Positions 1-8,478 of a stretch of DNA of 64,000 nucleotides are shown one piece after another. The notes under the pieces are model-generated. The model made no database searches and had not been told where the DNA came from. It saw nothing but the letters and a program-made list of their open reading frames with translations. The stretch's first letter is position 1; each line of letters begins with the position of its first letter. Origin of the DNA: Streptomyces rapamycinicus NRRL 5491 (lineage in GTDB: Bacteria; Actinomycetota; Actinomycetes; Streptomycetales; Streptomycetaceae); the NCBI RefSeq assembly GCF_024298965.1, contig NZ_CP085193.1:3410001-3474000 (forward strand), in the 5' to 3' direction. Both the position numbers and the translations under genes were made by a program.

Positions 1-8
1 CAGGGCCC

Positions 9-617
9 ATGGAACGTACGACGGAGGACTCCGCGCAGGTCGCCGGGATCGTACTGGCGGCCGGGGGCGGCCGGCGGCTGGGCGGGCGGCCCAAGGCCCT
101 TTTGACTCATCGGGGGCGGCCGTTGGTGGAGCGCGCCGCGCACGCGCTGCGGGAGGGCGGCTGCGCCCCGGTGCACATCGTGCTGGGCGCCGCGGCCGGG
201 ACGGTACGGGCGCGGGCCCGGCTGGACGGGTGCGTCCTGGTGGACAACCCCGGCTGGGAGGAGGGCATGGGCTCTTCGCTGCGGGCCGGGCTCGCCTCAC
301 TGGCCGGTACGGGCGCGGAAGCGGCGCTGGTCGCGCTGGTGGACCAGCCGGGGATCGGCGCCGAGGCGGTGGCCCGGGTGGTGGCCGCGTACCGCTCGCC
401 GTCCACCCTGGCGGCCGCCGCGTACGGCGGGGAGCGGGGGCATCCGGTGCTGTTCGGCGCGGACCGGTGGGCGGACATCGCGGCGAGTGCGGTGGGCGAC
501 CGGGGGGCACGCGCCTATCTGCGGGCGCATCGGTCCGCGATCACGCTCGTCGACTGCTCGGATATCGCCCGTACGGACGATATCGACACCCCCGGGGACT
601 TGACGCTGTTGGAGTGA
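9..617 (+). CDS. MobA/MocA-like NTP transferase
   Basis: This 202-residue protein has the nucleotidyltransferase signature near its N-terminus: the glycine-rich loop GIVLAAGGGRRLGG followed by the lysine of RPKALL. An LVDQPG segment (about residues 111-116) matches the metal-binding region of the family. Members such as MocA and MobA attach CMP or GMP to molybdopterin, and MocA-type enzymes serve xanthine dehydrogenase-class molybdoenzymes. A xanthine dehydrogenase operon lies about 20 kb away, so a cofactor-maturation role is plausible but inferred. The ATG follows a weak AGGG. The frame stays open to the window edge, so an upstream start outside the window cannot be excluded. Other sugar or nucleotide NTP transferases share this fold. 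Confidence 0.8.
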   Translation: MERTTEDSAQVAGIVLAAGGGRRLGGRPKALLTHRGRPLVERAAHALREGGCAPVHIVLGAAAGTVRARARLDGCVLVDNPGWEEGMGSSLRAGLASLAGTGAEAALVALVDQPGIGAEAVARVVAAYRSPSTLAAAAYGGERGHPVLFGADRWADIAASAVGDRGARAYLRAHRSAITLVDCSDIARTDDIDTPGDLTLLE

Positions 618-641
618 GGGGCGCCGACGGACGAGGCCGCG

Positions 642-660
642 GTTCAACAGAAGATTGAAC
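642..660. promoter_or_regulatory. Putative operator of the malate synthase promoter
   Basis: The sequence GTTCAA-N7-TTGAAC is a perfect inverted repeat. Its right arm is also the -35 box of the malate synthase promoter, so a bound protein would block RNA polymerase. Its core TCAACAGAAGATTGAA (644-659) matches the urate-operon element at 7649-7664 in all but the four central bases. The binding protein is unknown. The HTH protein at 7724-8095 and an AllR/IclR-type regulator elsewhere in the genome are candidates. Confidence 0.6.
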
Positions 661-683
661 TTCCACCATGAGAAACTTATTAT
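655..683 (+). promoter_or_regulatory. Promoter of malate synthase
   Basis: TTGAAC (655-660) is separated by exactly 17 bp from TATTAT (678-683), a near-consensus vegetative promoter that is striking in such GC-rich DNA. Transcription would begin around 690, leaving a leader of about 50 nt that includes an AAGGAG ribosome binding site before the ATG at 742. The -35 box lies inside the palindrome at 642-660. Confidence 0.65.
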
Positions 684-741
684 CCACAAAACAGAGGTAC
701 CGCGAGCGTCCAGCCGAGACTCGCCCAAGGAGTGACCGCCC

Positions 742-2361
742 ATGTCCGCACCAGCGCCGTCCCCGCTGGCCATCGTCGACGCCGAACCGCTGGAGCGTCA
801 GGGAGAGGTGCTGACCGACGCGGCCCTGGCCTTCCTGGCCGAGCTCCACCACCGCTTCACCCCGCGCCGGGACGAGCTGCTCGCGCGCCGCGCCGAGCGC
901 CGCGCCGAGATCGCCCGCACCAGCACCCTGGACTTCCTCCCGGAGACCGCCCACATCCGGGACGACCCGGACTGGCGCGTCGCCCCGGCCCCGCCCGCGC
1001 TCGAGGACCGCCGGGTGGAGATCACCGGCCCCACCGACCGCAAGATGACCATCAACGCCCTCAACTCCGGCGCCAAGGTCTGGCTCGCGGACTTCGAGGA
1101 CGCCTCCGCCCCGACATGGGCGAATGTGATCGGCGGCCAGCTGAATCTGATCGACGCCTATGAGCGCCGGATCGACTTCACCTCCCCCGAGGGCAAGAGC
1201 TACGCGCTGCGGCCCGACGACGCGCTGGCCACCGTCGTCACCCGGCCGCGCGGCTGGCACCTCGACGAGCGCCATCTGCGCTCCGCCGACGGCCGCCCCG
1301 TCCCCGGCGCCCTCGTGGACTTCGGGCTGTACTTCTTCCACAACGCCCGCCGGCTGCTCACGAAGGGCAAGGGGCCGTACTTCTACCTCCCCAAGACCGA
1401 GTCCCACCTCGAGGCCCGCCTCTGGAACGACGTCTTCGTCTTCGCGCAGGACCACCTCTCCGTTCCGCAAGGGACGATCCGCGCCACCGTTCTGATCGAG
1501 ACGATCACGGCGGCGTACGAGATGGACGAGATCCTCTACGAGCTCCGCGACCACGCCTCCGGGCTCAACGCGGGCCGCTGGGACTACCTCTTCTCGATCG
1601 TGAAGAACTTCCGCGACGGCGGCCCCGGGTTCGTCCTGCCCGACCGCAACGCGGTCACGATGACGGCCCCGTTCATGCGCGCCTACACCGAACTGCTCGT
1701 CCGCACCTGCCACAAGCGCGGCGCGCACGCGATCGGCGGCATGGCGGCCTTCATCCCCTCGCGGCGCGACCCCGAGGTCAACGCCGTCGCGTTCGACAAG
1801 GTCAAGGCCGACAAGGACCGTGAGGCCGGTGACGGCTTCGACGGCTCCTGGGTCGCCCACCCCGATCTGGTCCCGGTGGCCCGCGCCTCCTTCGACGCGG
1901 TCCTCGGCGACCGGCCGCACCAGAAGGAGCGGCTGCGCGAGGACGTCCAGGTCACCGCGGCCGAGCTGATCGACATCGGCTCGCTCGACGCCACCCCCAC
2001 CCACCAGGGGCTGCGCAACGCCGTACAGGTCGGCATCCGCTACATCGAGGCGTGGCTGGGCGGCCTCGGCGCCGTCGCGATCTTCAACCTGATGGAGGAC
2101 GCGGCCACCGCGGAGATCTCCCGCTCCCAGATCTGGCAGTGGGTCAACGCGGGGATCGTCTTCGAGGACGGCGAGAAGGCCACCGCCGATCGCGTCCGTA
2201 AGGTCGCCGCCGAGGAGCTGGCGGCGATCCGCGAGGAGGTCGGCGAGGACGCCTTCGCCGCGGGCAGGTGGAGCCAGGCGCACGATCTGCTGCTGAAGGT
2301 CGCGCTGGACGAGAACTACACGGAGTTCCTGACGCTGCCCGCGTACGAACTGCTGGACTGA
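742..2361 (+). CDS. aceB: Malate synthase A
   Basis: The 539-residue protein has the usual length of malate synthase A, which condenses glyoxylate with acetyl-CoA to give malate. The family signature [16 protein letters not shown] lies near residue 270. Upstream are [11 protein letters not shown] and [16 protein letters not shown], which contribute to the active site, and a [11 protein letters not shown] segment near residue 451 holds the likely catalytic aspartate. The ATG follows AAGGAG at good spacing. No isocitrate lyase is nearby. Together with the operator shared with the urate operon, this suggests that the gene disposes of glyoxylate from allantoin breakdown rather than serving only the glyoxylate bypass. 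In S. coelicolor malate synthase is, to my knowledge, linked to the allantoin regulon. The function is secure and the regulation is inferred. Confidence 0.95.
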   Translation: MSAPAPSPLAIVDAEPLERQGEVLTDAALAFLAELHHRFTPRRDELLARRAERRAEIARTSTLDFLPETAHIRDDPDWRVAPAPPALEDRRVEITGPTDRKMTINALNSGAKVWLADFEDASAPTWANVIGGQLNLIDAYERRIDFTSPEGKSYALRPDDALATVVTRPRGWHLDERHLRSADGRPVPGALVDFGLYFFHNARRLLTKGKGPYFYLPKTESHLEARLWNDVFVFAQDHLSVPQGTIRATVLIETITAAYEMDEILYELRDHASGLNAGRWDYLFSIVKNFRDGGPGFVLPDRNAVTMTAPFMRAYTELLVRTCHKRGAHAIGGMAAFIPSRRDPEVNAVAFDKVKADKDREAGDGFDGSWVAHPDLVPVARASFDAVLGDRPHQKERLREDVQVTAAELIDIGSLDATPTHQGLRNAVQVGIRYIEAWLGGLGAVAIFNLMEDAATAEISRSQIWQWVNAGIVFEDGEKATADRVRKVAAEELAAIREEVGEDAFAAGRWSQAHDLLLKVALDENYTEFLTLPAYELLD

Positions 2362-2384
2362 CGCGGTCCGTTCACCCGGAGGAA

Positions 2385-2421
2385 GGGCCCCGGACCGCCG
2401 CCGACGCGGTGTCCGGGGCCC
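2385..2421. terminator. Bidirectional hairpin between convergent genes
   Basis: GGGCCCCGGAC and GTCCGGGGCCC form an 11-bp perfect stem around a 15-nt loop, between the ends of the malate synthase gene and the opposing fucosidase gene. There is no U-tract, as is usual for Streptomyces terminators. Confidence 0.6.
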
Positions 2422-2430
2422 CGGCCGTCC

Positions 2431-4272
2431 CTACGGCGTGTAGAGCTGGGCGCGCGGCACGATCTGCTGGGGCACGCCGGGGCTGGACCACAGCAGCTTC
2501 ATATGGGCCTCACCGGTCTGCTCGGTGTACTCGATCCGGATGGCGTGCTTCGTTCCGGCGCGCAGCGCGACGGTCGCCTTGTCGACCTGTGGACCGTGCG
2601 GGGTGGTGCTGTCGATGACCAGACGGCCGTCGATCCACACCCGCGCGGTGTCGTCGGAGACGGTCGAGAGCGTGTAGGTCTCGCTGTGCCGGGGCTGGAG
2701 GTAGCCGGTCCAGCGGACGCCGAAGTGGTCGGCGGGGACGTCGGCGGCCGGGGAGCCGGCGAACCGCCAGGTGTGGTTGACGGCCGGGTCGGTCCGGGTG
2801 ACGGCCGGCGGCCCGGTGAAGGTCTCGTTGGCGAAGACCTCCTCCCGCAGCCCCTGGCCCCGCCCCTGGGGCGCGGCCGGGGCCGGTTTCACCGTCAGCT
2901 CGATCACCGAGGCGATGTCGTCGACCGGCGCACCGGAGGGGGTGAGGTCGAAACCGTCGCCCGCCTTCGCCACCTCGACCCGCTGTCCGCTGCCCAGCAC
3001 CCGGGCGCCGACCACCGTGAACGGCGCCTTCGCGGTGAGGTGGAGCGGCTGACCGGCGGCGGGCCAGGAGGTGACGGACGCGTACAGCCGGTTGCCCGAC
3101 CGGCTGACCGCGCCCCAGGACGGCTCGTCCACCAGCCCGGTGGCCCCGGCCCCGTACACCGCGCGGCCCTGGCCGGAGGTCCGCAGCCAGGAGCCGATCT
3201 CGCGCAGCCGGTCCACGGAGGGCTGGGGCACGCGGCCCAGTTTGTCGGGGCCGACGTTCAGCAGGTAGTTGCCGCCACGGCTCGCGATGTCGAGGAGGTT
3301 GCGGGTGAGGGTGGTGGGCGACTTCCAGTCCTGGTCGTACTTGGCGAAGCCCCAGTGGCCGTTGAGGGTCATACAGCTCTCCCACAGCTGCCCGTCCACG
3401 GGCGCGTCCGGGATCTCCTGCTCGGGCGTTCCGTAGTCGCCGTCGACCACGCGCCGCTTGCCGACCCGGTTGTTGGTGATCAGATCGGGGTCGAGTCCGT
3501 GCAGATACGACTGGAGCCGCTCACCGTCCTGGGCGGACCAGCGGTTGGTGGGGTTGTCCGCGTCCCACTCCCCGTCGAACCAGAGCAGCGCCGGGTGGTA
3601 GCTGTCGACCAGCTCCTTGAGCTGGGCGTACATCCGCTTCTCATAGCGCGGGAAGGTGGCGGGGTCGGCGAAGTCGGGGTCGTGCCAGTCCCAGATCGAG
3701 TAGTAGAAGCCGAGTTTGATCCCGGCGGCGTCCGCGGCCGACTTCAACTCGGCCAGGATGTCGCGCCGTTGGTCGAAGGAGGAGTGGTCGCGCAGATTCC
3801 AGGTGTTCTGCTCGGTCGGCCACATCGCATAGCCGTCGTGGTGCTTGGAGGTGATGACGATATAGCGCTGCCCGGCGTCCTTGGCCGCCTTGACGATGGC
3901 CTTGGCGTCGAAGGACGAGGGATTGAAGTCCTGGGCGGCGTCCTCGTACTCGCTCATCGGGATCTGGCAGTTCCGCTTGATCCACTCCGCGTCACGGCAG
4001 ACGGTCCCGTCGGCCCGCCGGTATTCGCCCTCCAGCTGGGAGTAGGCGCCGAAGTGGATGAACATCCCGAAGCGGTCCTGCCGCCACCAGTCGGTGCGGG
4101 CGGAGGTGAACGGATCGTCGGTCGCGTAGTCGGTCCCGGGCCCGGGCTCCCGCGCCGTCGTGGGCGCCGCGGTGGCGGCGGAAGGGCCGCTGAGGACCGT
4201 CGCCAGCACCATGCCGAGCAGAAGGCTGAGCGCTCGGAGGGGCATGACGGCCCGTCGTCTGGACGTACGCAT
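2431..4272 (-). CDS. Secreted alpha-L-fucosidase (GH29) with PA14 domain
   Basis: The 613-residue protein starts with an arginine-rich signal peptide and a hydrophobic core, with likely cleavage near residue 35 after an ATA-A segment. Residues of about 45-380 form a GH29 catalytic domain: DWWRQDRFGMFIHFGAYS, YIVITSKHHDGYAMW and ALLWFDGEWD, where Asp233 is the expected nucleophile. A beta-sandwich linker follows. The last 140 residues are a PA14-like module (VRWTGYLQPRHSETYTLS, then SDDTARVWIDGRLVID) that probably binds carbohydrate. The enzyme would release fucose from environmental glycans. It lies between the malate synthase and urate genes but has no obvious pathway link to them. The GH29 call is strong, while the natural substrate is unknown. 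Confidence 0.92.
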   Translation of the reverse strand: MRTSRRRAVMPLRALSLLLGMVLATVLSGPSAATAAPTTAREPGPGTDYATDDPFTSARTDWWRQDRFGMFIHFGAYSQLEGEYRRADGTVCRDAEWIKRNCQIPMSEYEDAAQDFNPSSFDAKAIVKAAKDAGQRYIVITSKHHDGYAMWPTEQNTWNLRDHSSFDQRRDILAELKSAADAAGIKLGFYYSIWDWHDPDFADPATFPRYEKRMYAQLKELVDSYHPALLWFDGEWDADNPTNRWSAQDGERLQSYLHGLDPDLITNNRVGKRRVVDGDYGTPEQEIPDAPVDGQLWESCMTLNGHWGFAKYDQDWKSPTTLTRNLLDIASRGGNYLLNVGPDKLGRVPQPSVDRLREIGSWLRTSGQGRAVYGAGATGLVDEPSWGAVSRSGNRLYASVTSWPAAGQPLHLTAKAPFTVVGARVLGSGQRVEVAKAGDGFDLTPSGAPVDDIASVIELTVKPAPAAPQGRGQGLREEVFANETFTGPPAVTRTDPAVNHTWRFAGSPAADVPADHFGVRWTGYLQPRHSETYTLSTVSDDTARVWIDGRLVIDSTTPHGPQVDKATVALRAGTKHAIRIEYTEQTGEAHMKLLWSSPGVPQQIVPRAQLYTP

Positions 4273-4443
4273 GGCGGCTCCTGTGCTCGTGGGGTGGTCG
4301 GACAGGAGGGCTGGCCAGCCGCGTACGGGAACCTAGAACCGGAAAGATGGGATGTCAACGGGGCCCGAACGCCCTGACGGGCCGCTGGTGACGCCCGTAA
4401 GGCGGCCACACCAGCGACCCATCCGATGTATCGGCTGCGGCGT

Positions 4444-5814
4444 TCAGTCTTCTTCCGCGATACGGGCCAGGCGACGCGCCTCGGTGCGCGCCTCCCGCGC
4501 GATCTGGTCCTCGTCCACCGTGAGCAGCCGGCCCGACTCCACCACCGGTGCGCCGTTCACCAGGGACAGGGTCACCGGGGCCGGGGCGCCGAGCACGAGG
4601 GCCGCGACCGGGTCGGCGATGGACGAGTGGCCGAGGCCGTCCAGCTTCCACAGCACCAGGTCGGCCAGTTTGCCCGGCTCCAGCGAGCCGATCTCCTCCT
4701 GGCGGCCGAGCACCCGCGCACCGCCGTGGGTGCCGAGGCGCAGCGCCTGACGGACGTTCAGCGCCTTCTCGCGGTGGCCGCCGAGCCGGTTGATCAGCAG
4801 CGCGTTGCGCAGTTCGGTGTGGAGCTCACCGGATTCGTTGGAGGCGGTGCCGTCCACGCCGAGGCCGACCGGTACGCCCGCCGCGAGCAGATCGGGGACG
4901 CGGGCGATCCCGGCGGCGAGCCGGGCGTTGGACGAGGGGCAGTGGGCCACTCCGGTGCCGGTCCGGGCGAACGCCTGGATGTCGGTGTCGCTCATATGGA
5001 CGCAGTGGGCCATCCACACGTCCTCGCCCAGCCAGCCGGTGGATTCGAAGTAGTCGGTCGGCCCCATCCCGAACCGCTCGTGGCAGAACTTCTCCTCCTC
5101 CACCGTCTCGGAGCCGTGGGTGTGCAGCCGTACGCCCTTGCGGCGGGCCAGCGTCGCGGACTCGCGGAGCAGTTCGGTGGTGACGGAGAAGGGCGAGCAG
5201 GGCGCCACCGCGATCCGCAGCATGGCGTCGGACGCCGGGTCGTGGTGGGTGTCGATGGCCGCCTCGGTGGCGGCCAGGGCGTCCTCCAGGGACTCCACGG
5301 CGAAGTCCGGTGGCAGTCCGCCGTCGGAGGTGCCGAGGTCCATGGAGCCGCGGGCGGCGGTGAACCGCACCCCCAGTTCGCGCGCCGCGCGGATCTCGGC
5401 GCCCAGCAGATCGCCGCTGCCGCGCGGGAAGACGTAGTGGTGGTCCATGGCGGTGGTGACCCCGCCGCGCACCATCATCGCGAGCGAGCCGCGGGCCGCC
5501 GCGTGGACCATCGGCTCGTCGATCCGCGCCCAGACGGGGTAGAGCGCGACCAGCCAGTCGAAGAGGTTGCTGTCCTGGGCGAGGCCGCGGGTGAGCCACT
5601 GGTAGAAGTGGTGATGGGTGTTGACCAGGCCCGGGGTCACCAGATGCCCCGTGCCGTCGACCCGGCGGACGACGCCCTCCAGCCCCTCCGGCGCCGGCCC
5701 CTCGCCCACCGACTCGATGCGGTGGCCGGCCACGACGACATGGCCGGAGGCGTACTCGGTGTCGTGGGCGTCCACGGTGGCGACGGCGCAGTTCTCGATG
5801 ACGATGCGGTTCAC
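4444..5814 (-). CDS. 8-oxoguanine deaminase (amidohydrolase)
   Basis: This 456-residue cytosolic amidohydrolase carries the metal motif HHH at residues 67-69 (TPGLVNTHHHFYQ), a later LHTHGSE and the final metal aspartate in GLGVDGTASNES. NTHHHFYQ and the surrounding pattern fit the 8-oxoguanine deaminase branch of the guanine deaminase/TrzN group. These enzymes convert 8-oxoguanine directly to uric acid. That explains its place as the last gene of a leftward urate operon, 52 bp after uricase. Guanine deaminase or another aminohydrolase activity is the main alternative. The ATG is at the expected position for the family. Confidence 0.85.
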   Translation of the reverse strand: MNRIVIENCAVATVDAHDTEYASGHVVVAGHRIESVGEGPAPEGLEGVVRRVDGTGHLVTPGLVNTHHHFYQWLTRGLAQDSNLFDWLVALYPVWARIDEPMVHAAARGSLAMMVRGGVTTAMDHHYVFPRGSGDLLGAEIRAARELGVRFTAARGSMDLGTSDGGLPPDFAVESLEDALAATEAAIDTHHDPASDAMLRIAVAPCSPFSVTTELLRESATLARRKGVRLHTHGSETVEEEKFCHERFGMGPTDYFESTGWLGEDVWMAHCVHMSDTDIQAFARTGTGVAHCPSSNARLAAGIARVPDLLAAGVPVGLGVDGTASNESGELHTELRNALLINRLGGHREKALNVRQALRLGTHGGARVLGRQEEIGSLEPGKLADLVLWKLDGLGHSSIADPVAALVLGAPAPVTLSLVNGAPVVESGRLLTVDEDQIAREARTEARRLARIAEED

Positions 5815-5866
5815 GGAGCGTGGCCCTCCCGTCGTATCGGTCGGTGGGGATCTGTCGGGCGAGCGG

Positions 5867-6748
5867 TCAGTCGGTGGGGATCCGGGGCTCGGCGCCGTCC
5901 CGCAACACGGTGGCCTCGATGAGTCCGTACGGCCGGTCGGCGGCGAAGTAGACCTCGTTGTCGTTGGTGAGGCCGAAAGGTTCCAGATCGACCAGGAAAT
6001 GATGCTTGTTGGGCAGCGAGAGGCGTATCTCGTCGATCTCGGGGCGGTGCTCGATCACCCGCGCACCCATCTCATAGAGCGTCTGCTGGAGCGAGAGCGA
6101 GTAGGTCTCGGCGAACGCGCTCAGCAGATGGCCGCGCGCCTCGGCGTGGCCGCGGTCCCAGTCCGGCGTCGGCCGGGTGTCCTCGCTCCAGCCGTAGCGC
6201 CAGCGGGCGTGCACATCGGTGGCGAGGATCCGGTCGCGCGTCTCCGGGAGCGTGGTGTACCGGTCCTTCACATAGCCCCAGAACTCGGAGTCCGTGGTGT
6301 TCAGGACGGTGAGGCCGGTGAGCCCGGAGACCACTTCCCAGCGCTCGCCGTCGAAGGTGATCTGGGCGGTGCGGACCTCCTGGCCGCGGCGGACGAAGGA
6401 GTGCTCGGCGCTCCCGGCCGTCCCGATCCGCTCCCAGGCGTACTCCTCGACGCGGACGCGGGCGCGGTGGATGGGCTCCTGGCTGGTGACGAAGTGGCGG
6501 GCCAGCCGGATGCCGAACTCCTCGGCCGTGTCGATGCCGTGCTCCTTGGCGAAGGCGTACACGGTGTTCTTGGTGGTGTCGGTCGGCAGGACGTTGGCGT
6601 TGCCGCCGGAGAGGTGGACTTCGTCCATTTCCCCGGCGAGCGCCACCGAGACATTGAGGTCCTTCAGGTGGTGCACGGCGCCGTCGCGCACCACCCGGAC
6701 GACGCGGGTTTCGGCTTTGCCGTAACTGTTCGGGCCGAGCGTGGGCAT
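5867..6748 (-). CDS. Urate oxidase (uricase)
   Basis: The 293-residue protein matches cofactor-free uricase in length and sequence. The N-terminal NSYGKAETRVVRV contains the conserved catalytic lysine, and LPTDTTKNTVYAFAKEH contains the threonine of the Thr-Lys dyad. Later segments EEYAWERI and LPNKHHFLVDLEPFGL are also family hallmarks. It oxidises urate to 5-hydroxyisourate with release of hydrogen peroxide. Its start lies 5 bp after the hydroxyisourate hydrolase stop, so the two are almost certainly cotranscribed. There is no C-terminal peroxisomal signal, as expected for a bacterium. Confidence 0.96.
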   Translation of the reverse strand: MPTLGPNSYGKAETRVVRVVRDGAVHHLKDLNVSVALAGEMDEVHLSGGNANVLPTDTTKNTVYAFAKEHGIDTAEEFGIRLARHFVTSQEPIHRARVRVEEYAWERIGTAGSAEHSFVRRGQEVRTAQITFDGERWEVVSGLTGLTVLNTTDSEFWGYVKDRYTTLPETRDRILATDVHARWRYGWSEDTRPTPDWDRGHAEARGHLLSAFAETYSLSLQQTLYEMGARVIEHRPEIDEIRLSLPNKHHFLVDLEPFGLTNDNEVYFAADRPYGLIEATVLRDGAEPRIPTD

Positions 6749-6753
6749 CGGTG

Positions 6754-7095
6754 CTAGCTCCCTCGGTAGACGGAGTAGCCGAACGGGGTGAGCAGCAGCG
6801 GTACGTGGTAGTGCTCACCCGGCTCGACGGCGAAGGCGACCGTGACCTCGGGGAAGAAGGCGTGGGTCAGATACGGCCCGGTCTCGAAGCGCAGCCGTGC
6901 GTGGGTGGTGCCCTCGGGGAGCGCGGGCAGGTCCCGACAGCGCCCGTCGGCGTCGGTGAGCGAGTCTGCGTGCGCCGTCCACTCCGCGCCGGGCCCGGAG
7001 CGGACGGACAGCTCGACGACCACGCCCACGGCGGGGCGGCCGATGCTGGTGTCCAGGATGTGGGTGGACACCGAGGTGGCGCCGCTCGCCATCAC
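6754..7095 (-). CDS. uraH: 5-hydroxyisourate hydrolase
   Basis: This 113-residue transthyretin-like protein has the two terminal signatures of the enzyme: STHILDTSIGRPA near the N-terminus, with the catalytic histidine, and YSVYRGS at the C-terminus, where YRGS is diagnostic. It hydrolyses 5-hydroxyisourate to OHCU, between uricase and UraD. Its start overlaps the stop of the upstream uraD by 4 bp, indicating translational coupling. The length is typical and nothing appears missing. Confidence 0.96.
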   Translation of the reverse strand: MMASGATSVSTHILDTSIGRPAVGVVVELSVRSGPGAEWTAHADSLTDADGRCRDLPALPEGTTHARLRFETGPYLTHAFFPEVTVAFAVEPGEHYHVPLLLTPFGYSVYRGS

Positions 7096-7616
7096 CGCTC
7101 TCCTTCCGCCGGTGTTTCCGTCAGCGTTTCCGCCAGCCGATTCAGCCGGATGCGATTGATCTTTCCCAGTTCGGTGCGGACGATGTCACGCTCGGTGTGG
7201 GCGTCGTGGTGGATCCGCTCGCGCAGCGCGGCCAGCATCTCCTCGCCGGTGCGGCCGGTGGCGCAGATCAGGAAGACATGGCCGTGGCGCTCCTGGTACG
7301 CGAGGTTCAGCTCCAGCAGCTCCGCGCGCTCCGCGTCCCGTACCCCGCGCTGCTCCCGCGCCGAGGCGGGGTCGCCCGGTGCCGGCCGTCCGATGGGCGG
7401 ATGCGCGGCCATCGCCTCGGCCAGGTCGGCGGCGGTCAGCCCGGCCATGGCCGCGTCGGCGGCGTCGAGCAGCTCCCCGACCGTGGCGTACGGCCGCCCG
7501 GCCGCCACCGCCGCGCCCCAGGCCCGGCTGGCGCACACCTCGCGCAGCAGCGCGGCGGCGTCCCGGTCGTCCACCGCGTTGAACCGGGTCAGCCCCGGCG
7601 GTGCACTGGAAGTCAC
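7092..7616 (-). CDS. uraD: OHCU decarboxylase
   Basis: The 174-residue protein carries the HPPIG motif (in MAAHPPIGR) with the catalytic histidine of 2-oxo-4-hydroxy-4-carboxy-5-ureidoimidazoline decarboxylase, followed by the helical C-terminus FLICATGRTGEEML. It gives S-allantoin, completing the urate-to-allantoin steps. It is the first gene of the operon uraD-uraH-uricase-deaminase. The start is a GTG 6 bp downstream of a plausible -10 box, with no clear Shine-Dalgarno sequence, so the mRNA may be leaderless. Some Streptomyces fuse UraD and UraH, but here they are separate overlapping genes. Confidence 0.94.
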   Translation of the reverse strand: MTSSAPPGLTRFNAVDDRDAAALLREVCASRAWGAAVAAGRPYATVGELLDAADAAMAGLTAADLAEAMAAHPPIGRPAPGDPASAREQRGVRDAERAELLELNLAYQERHGHVFLICATGRTGEEMLAALRERIHHDAHTERDIVRTELGKINRIRLNRLAETLTETPAEGER

Positions 7617-7622
7617 TCTCGC

Positions 7623-7652
7623 AAGCTAGGAGGCTTCCGCGCCGAACGTCAA
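7623..7652 (-). promoter_or_regulatory. Promoter of the urate operon
   Basis: On the minus strand TTGACG (7652-7647) is followed after 18 bp by TAGCTT (7628-7623), and the GTG start of uraD begins 6 bp later at 7616. Transcription would therefore start at or next to the start codon. The TTGA of the -35 box is part of the palindrome at 7649-7664. Confidence 0.55.
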
Positions 7653-7664
7653 CAGTTTGTTGAA
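7649..7664. promoter_or_regulatory. Putative operator of the urate operon
   Basis: TCAACAGTTTGTTGAA contains the palindrome TCAACA-GTT-TGTTGA and agrees with the malate synthase element at 644-659 at 12 of 16 positions, with identical flanks and spacing. As there, one half-site overlaps the -35 box. The two sites are in different gene contexts about 7 kb apart, so the match argues for one shared regulator. Confidence 0.62.
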
Positions 7665-7723
7665 AACTCTGGGTGGCGGGAGCGCGCGGCCGGTACGCGA
7701 GGGGGCTCGCGAACGGGGCGCGG

Positions 7724-8095
7724 TCAGTCCCCGCTCTTCTCGCGATTGAGGTAGTTGTAGACGGTGAAGCGACTCACCCCGAGGGCCCCGGCGACCGTCT
7801 CGACCCCATGGCGCACCGTGAACGCGCCGCGCTGCTCGAGCTGGCGGACCACGGACTGCTTGGTCTTGCGGTCCAGGGCCGAGAGCGGTACGCCGTGGCG
7901 GCGCTGGAGGTCGGCGAGGATGCGGTCGAGCGAGTCCGCCAGATGCGGCAGCCTTACGGCGACCACCGGACGGCCCTCCCAGGAGAGCACCACATCGTCG
8001 CCCCGGGCCCGGTCCGGGGCGATCATCTCGCCGCCCATGGCGTCGACGAGCGGCTTCACCGCGGCGGCGAAGGGGTGGTCGGGCGGTACGCTCAC
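7724..8095 (-). CDS. Small HTH regulator, YheO-like C-terminal domain
   Basis: The 123-residue protein ends in a helix-turn-helix of the YheO/HTH_22 kind: LDRKTKQSVVRQLEQRGAF, then VETVAGALGVSRFTVYNYLN. The N-terminal half (VVLSWEGRPVVAVRLPHLADSLDRIL) is a short region without a motif I can name. It lies just upstream of the urate operon on the same strand and starts inside the stop of the upstream gene (GTGA overlap). It is thus a natural candidate to bind the palindrome at 7649-7664, about 60 bp downstream of its stop codon. That role is inferred from position only. Larger YheO proteins carry a PAS-like sensor domain, which is absent or reduced here. Confidence 0.75.
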   Translation of the reverse strand: MSVPPDHPFAAAVKPLVDAMGGEMIAPDRARGDDVVLSWEGRPVVAVRLPHLADSLDRILADLQRRHGVPLSALDRKTKQSVVRQLEQRGAFTVRHGVETVAGALGVSRFTVYNYLNREKSGD

Positions 8096-8343
8096 GCCTC
8101 GGCCTCCCCGAGGACGCTGACCTGGAGCGAGATCCGGGTGGCACCGGCTTCGAGGGAGCCGCGCAGCAGCCGGTCGACGGCCTCCAGCACCGCCTCCGCC
8201 CCGCCCTCGGCGGTGTTGCCGAAGGGGCCGACGTCCACGGCGTCCAGCGGGGCGGCCTGGACGGTCTCGCGGGCGGTCACGGCGTGCGGCGGCACCTCGT
8301 CGAGGTCGAACGGTTCGGTGGTGAACTCAACCCTCAATCTCAC
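8092..8343 (-). CDS. Thiamine-binding (DUF77/YqgV-like) small protein
   Basis: This 83-residue protein resembles the MTH1187/YqgV thiamine-binding family. It begins with the strand MRLRVEFTTEPF, has a DVGPFGNTAEGGAEAVLEAVD centre and ends with the strand ATRISLQVSVLG, giving a compact alpha/beta ferredoxin-like fold. Family members bind thiamine or a related pyrimidine and have no known enzymatic role. It is translationally coupled to the downstream HTH gene by a 4-bp overlap, so it may act as a sensor partner (inference). The GTG start lies 6 bp after a TAGGTT -10-like box (8350-8355) with no ribosome binding site, so this mRNA may also be leaderless. Confidence 0.6.
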   Translation of the reverse strand: MRLRVEFTTEPFDLDEVPPHAVTARETVQAAPLDAVDVGPFGNTAEGGAEAVLEAVDRLLRGSLEAGATRISLQVSVLGEAEA

Positions 8344-8478
8344 GCCGCCAACCTACTGCGTCCTCTAACACGGCGCCCCCGCTACGGGGGACAGAACGCC
8401 CAAGTCCCTCCCCGCGGCCGCCCGCTTCGGGGAGCATGGACCGATACCGCATCCGCCTTCCGCCCACGGAGCGCCCCG

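Noticed and set aside
541..2283. Long leftward open frame across the malate synthase gene
   Set aside because: It is a GC-driven shadow on the opposite strand. The rightward frame matches malate synthase throughout.
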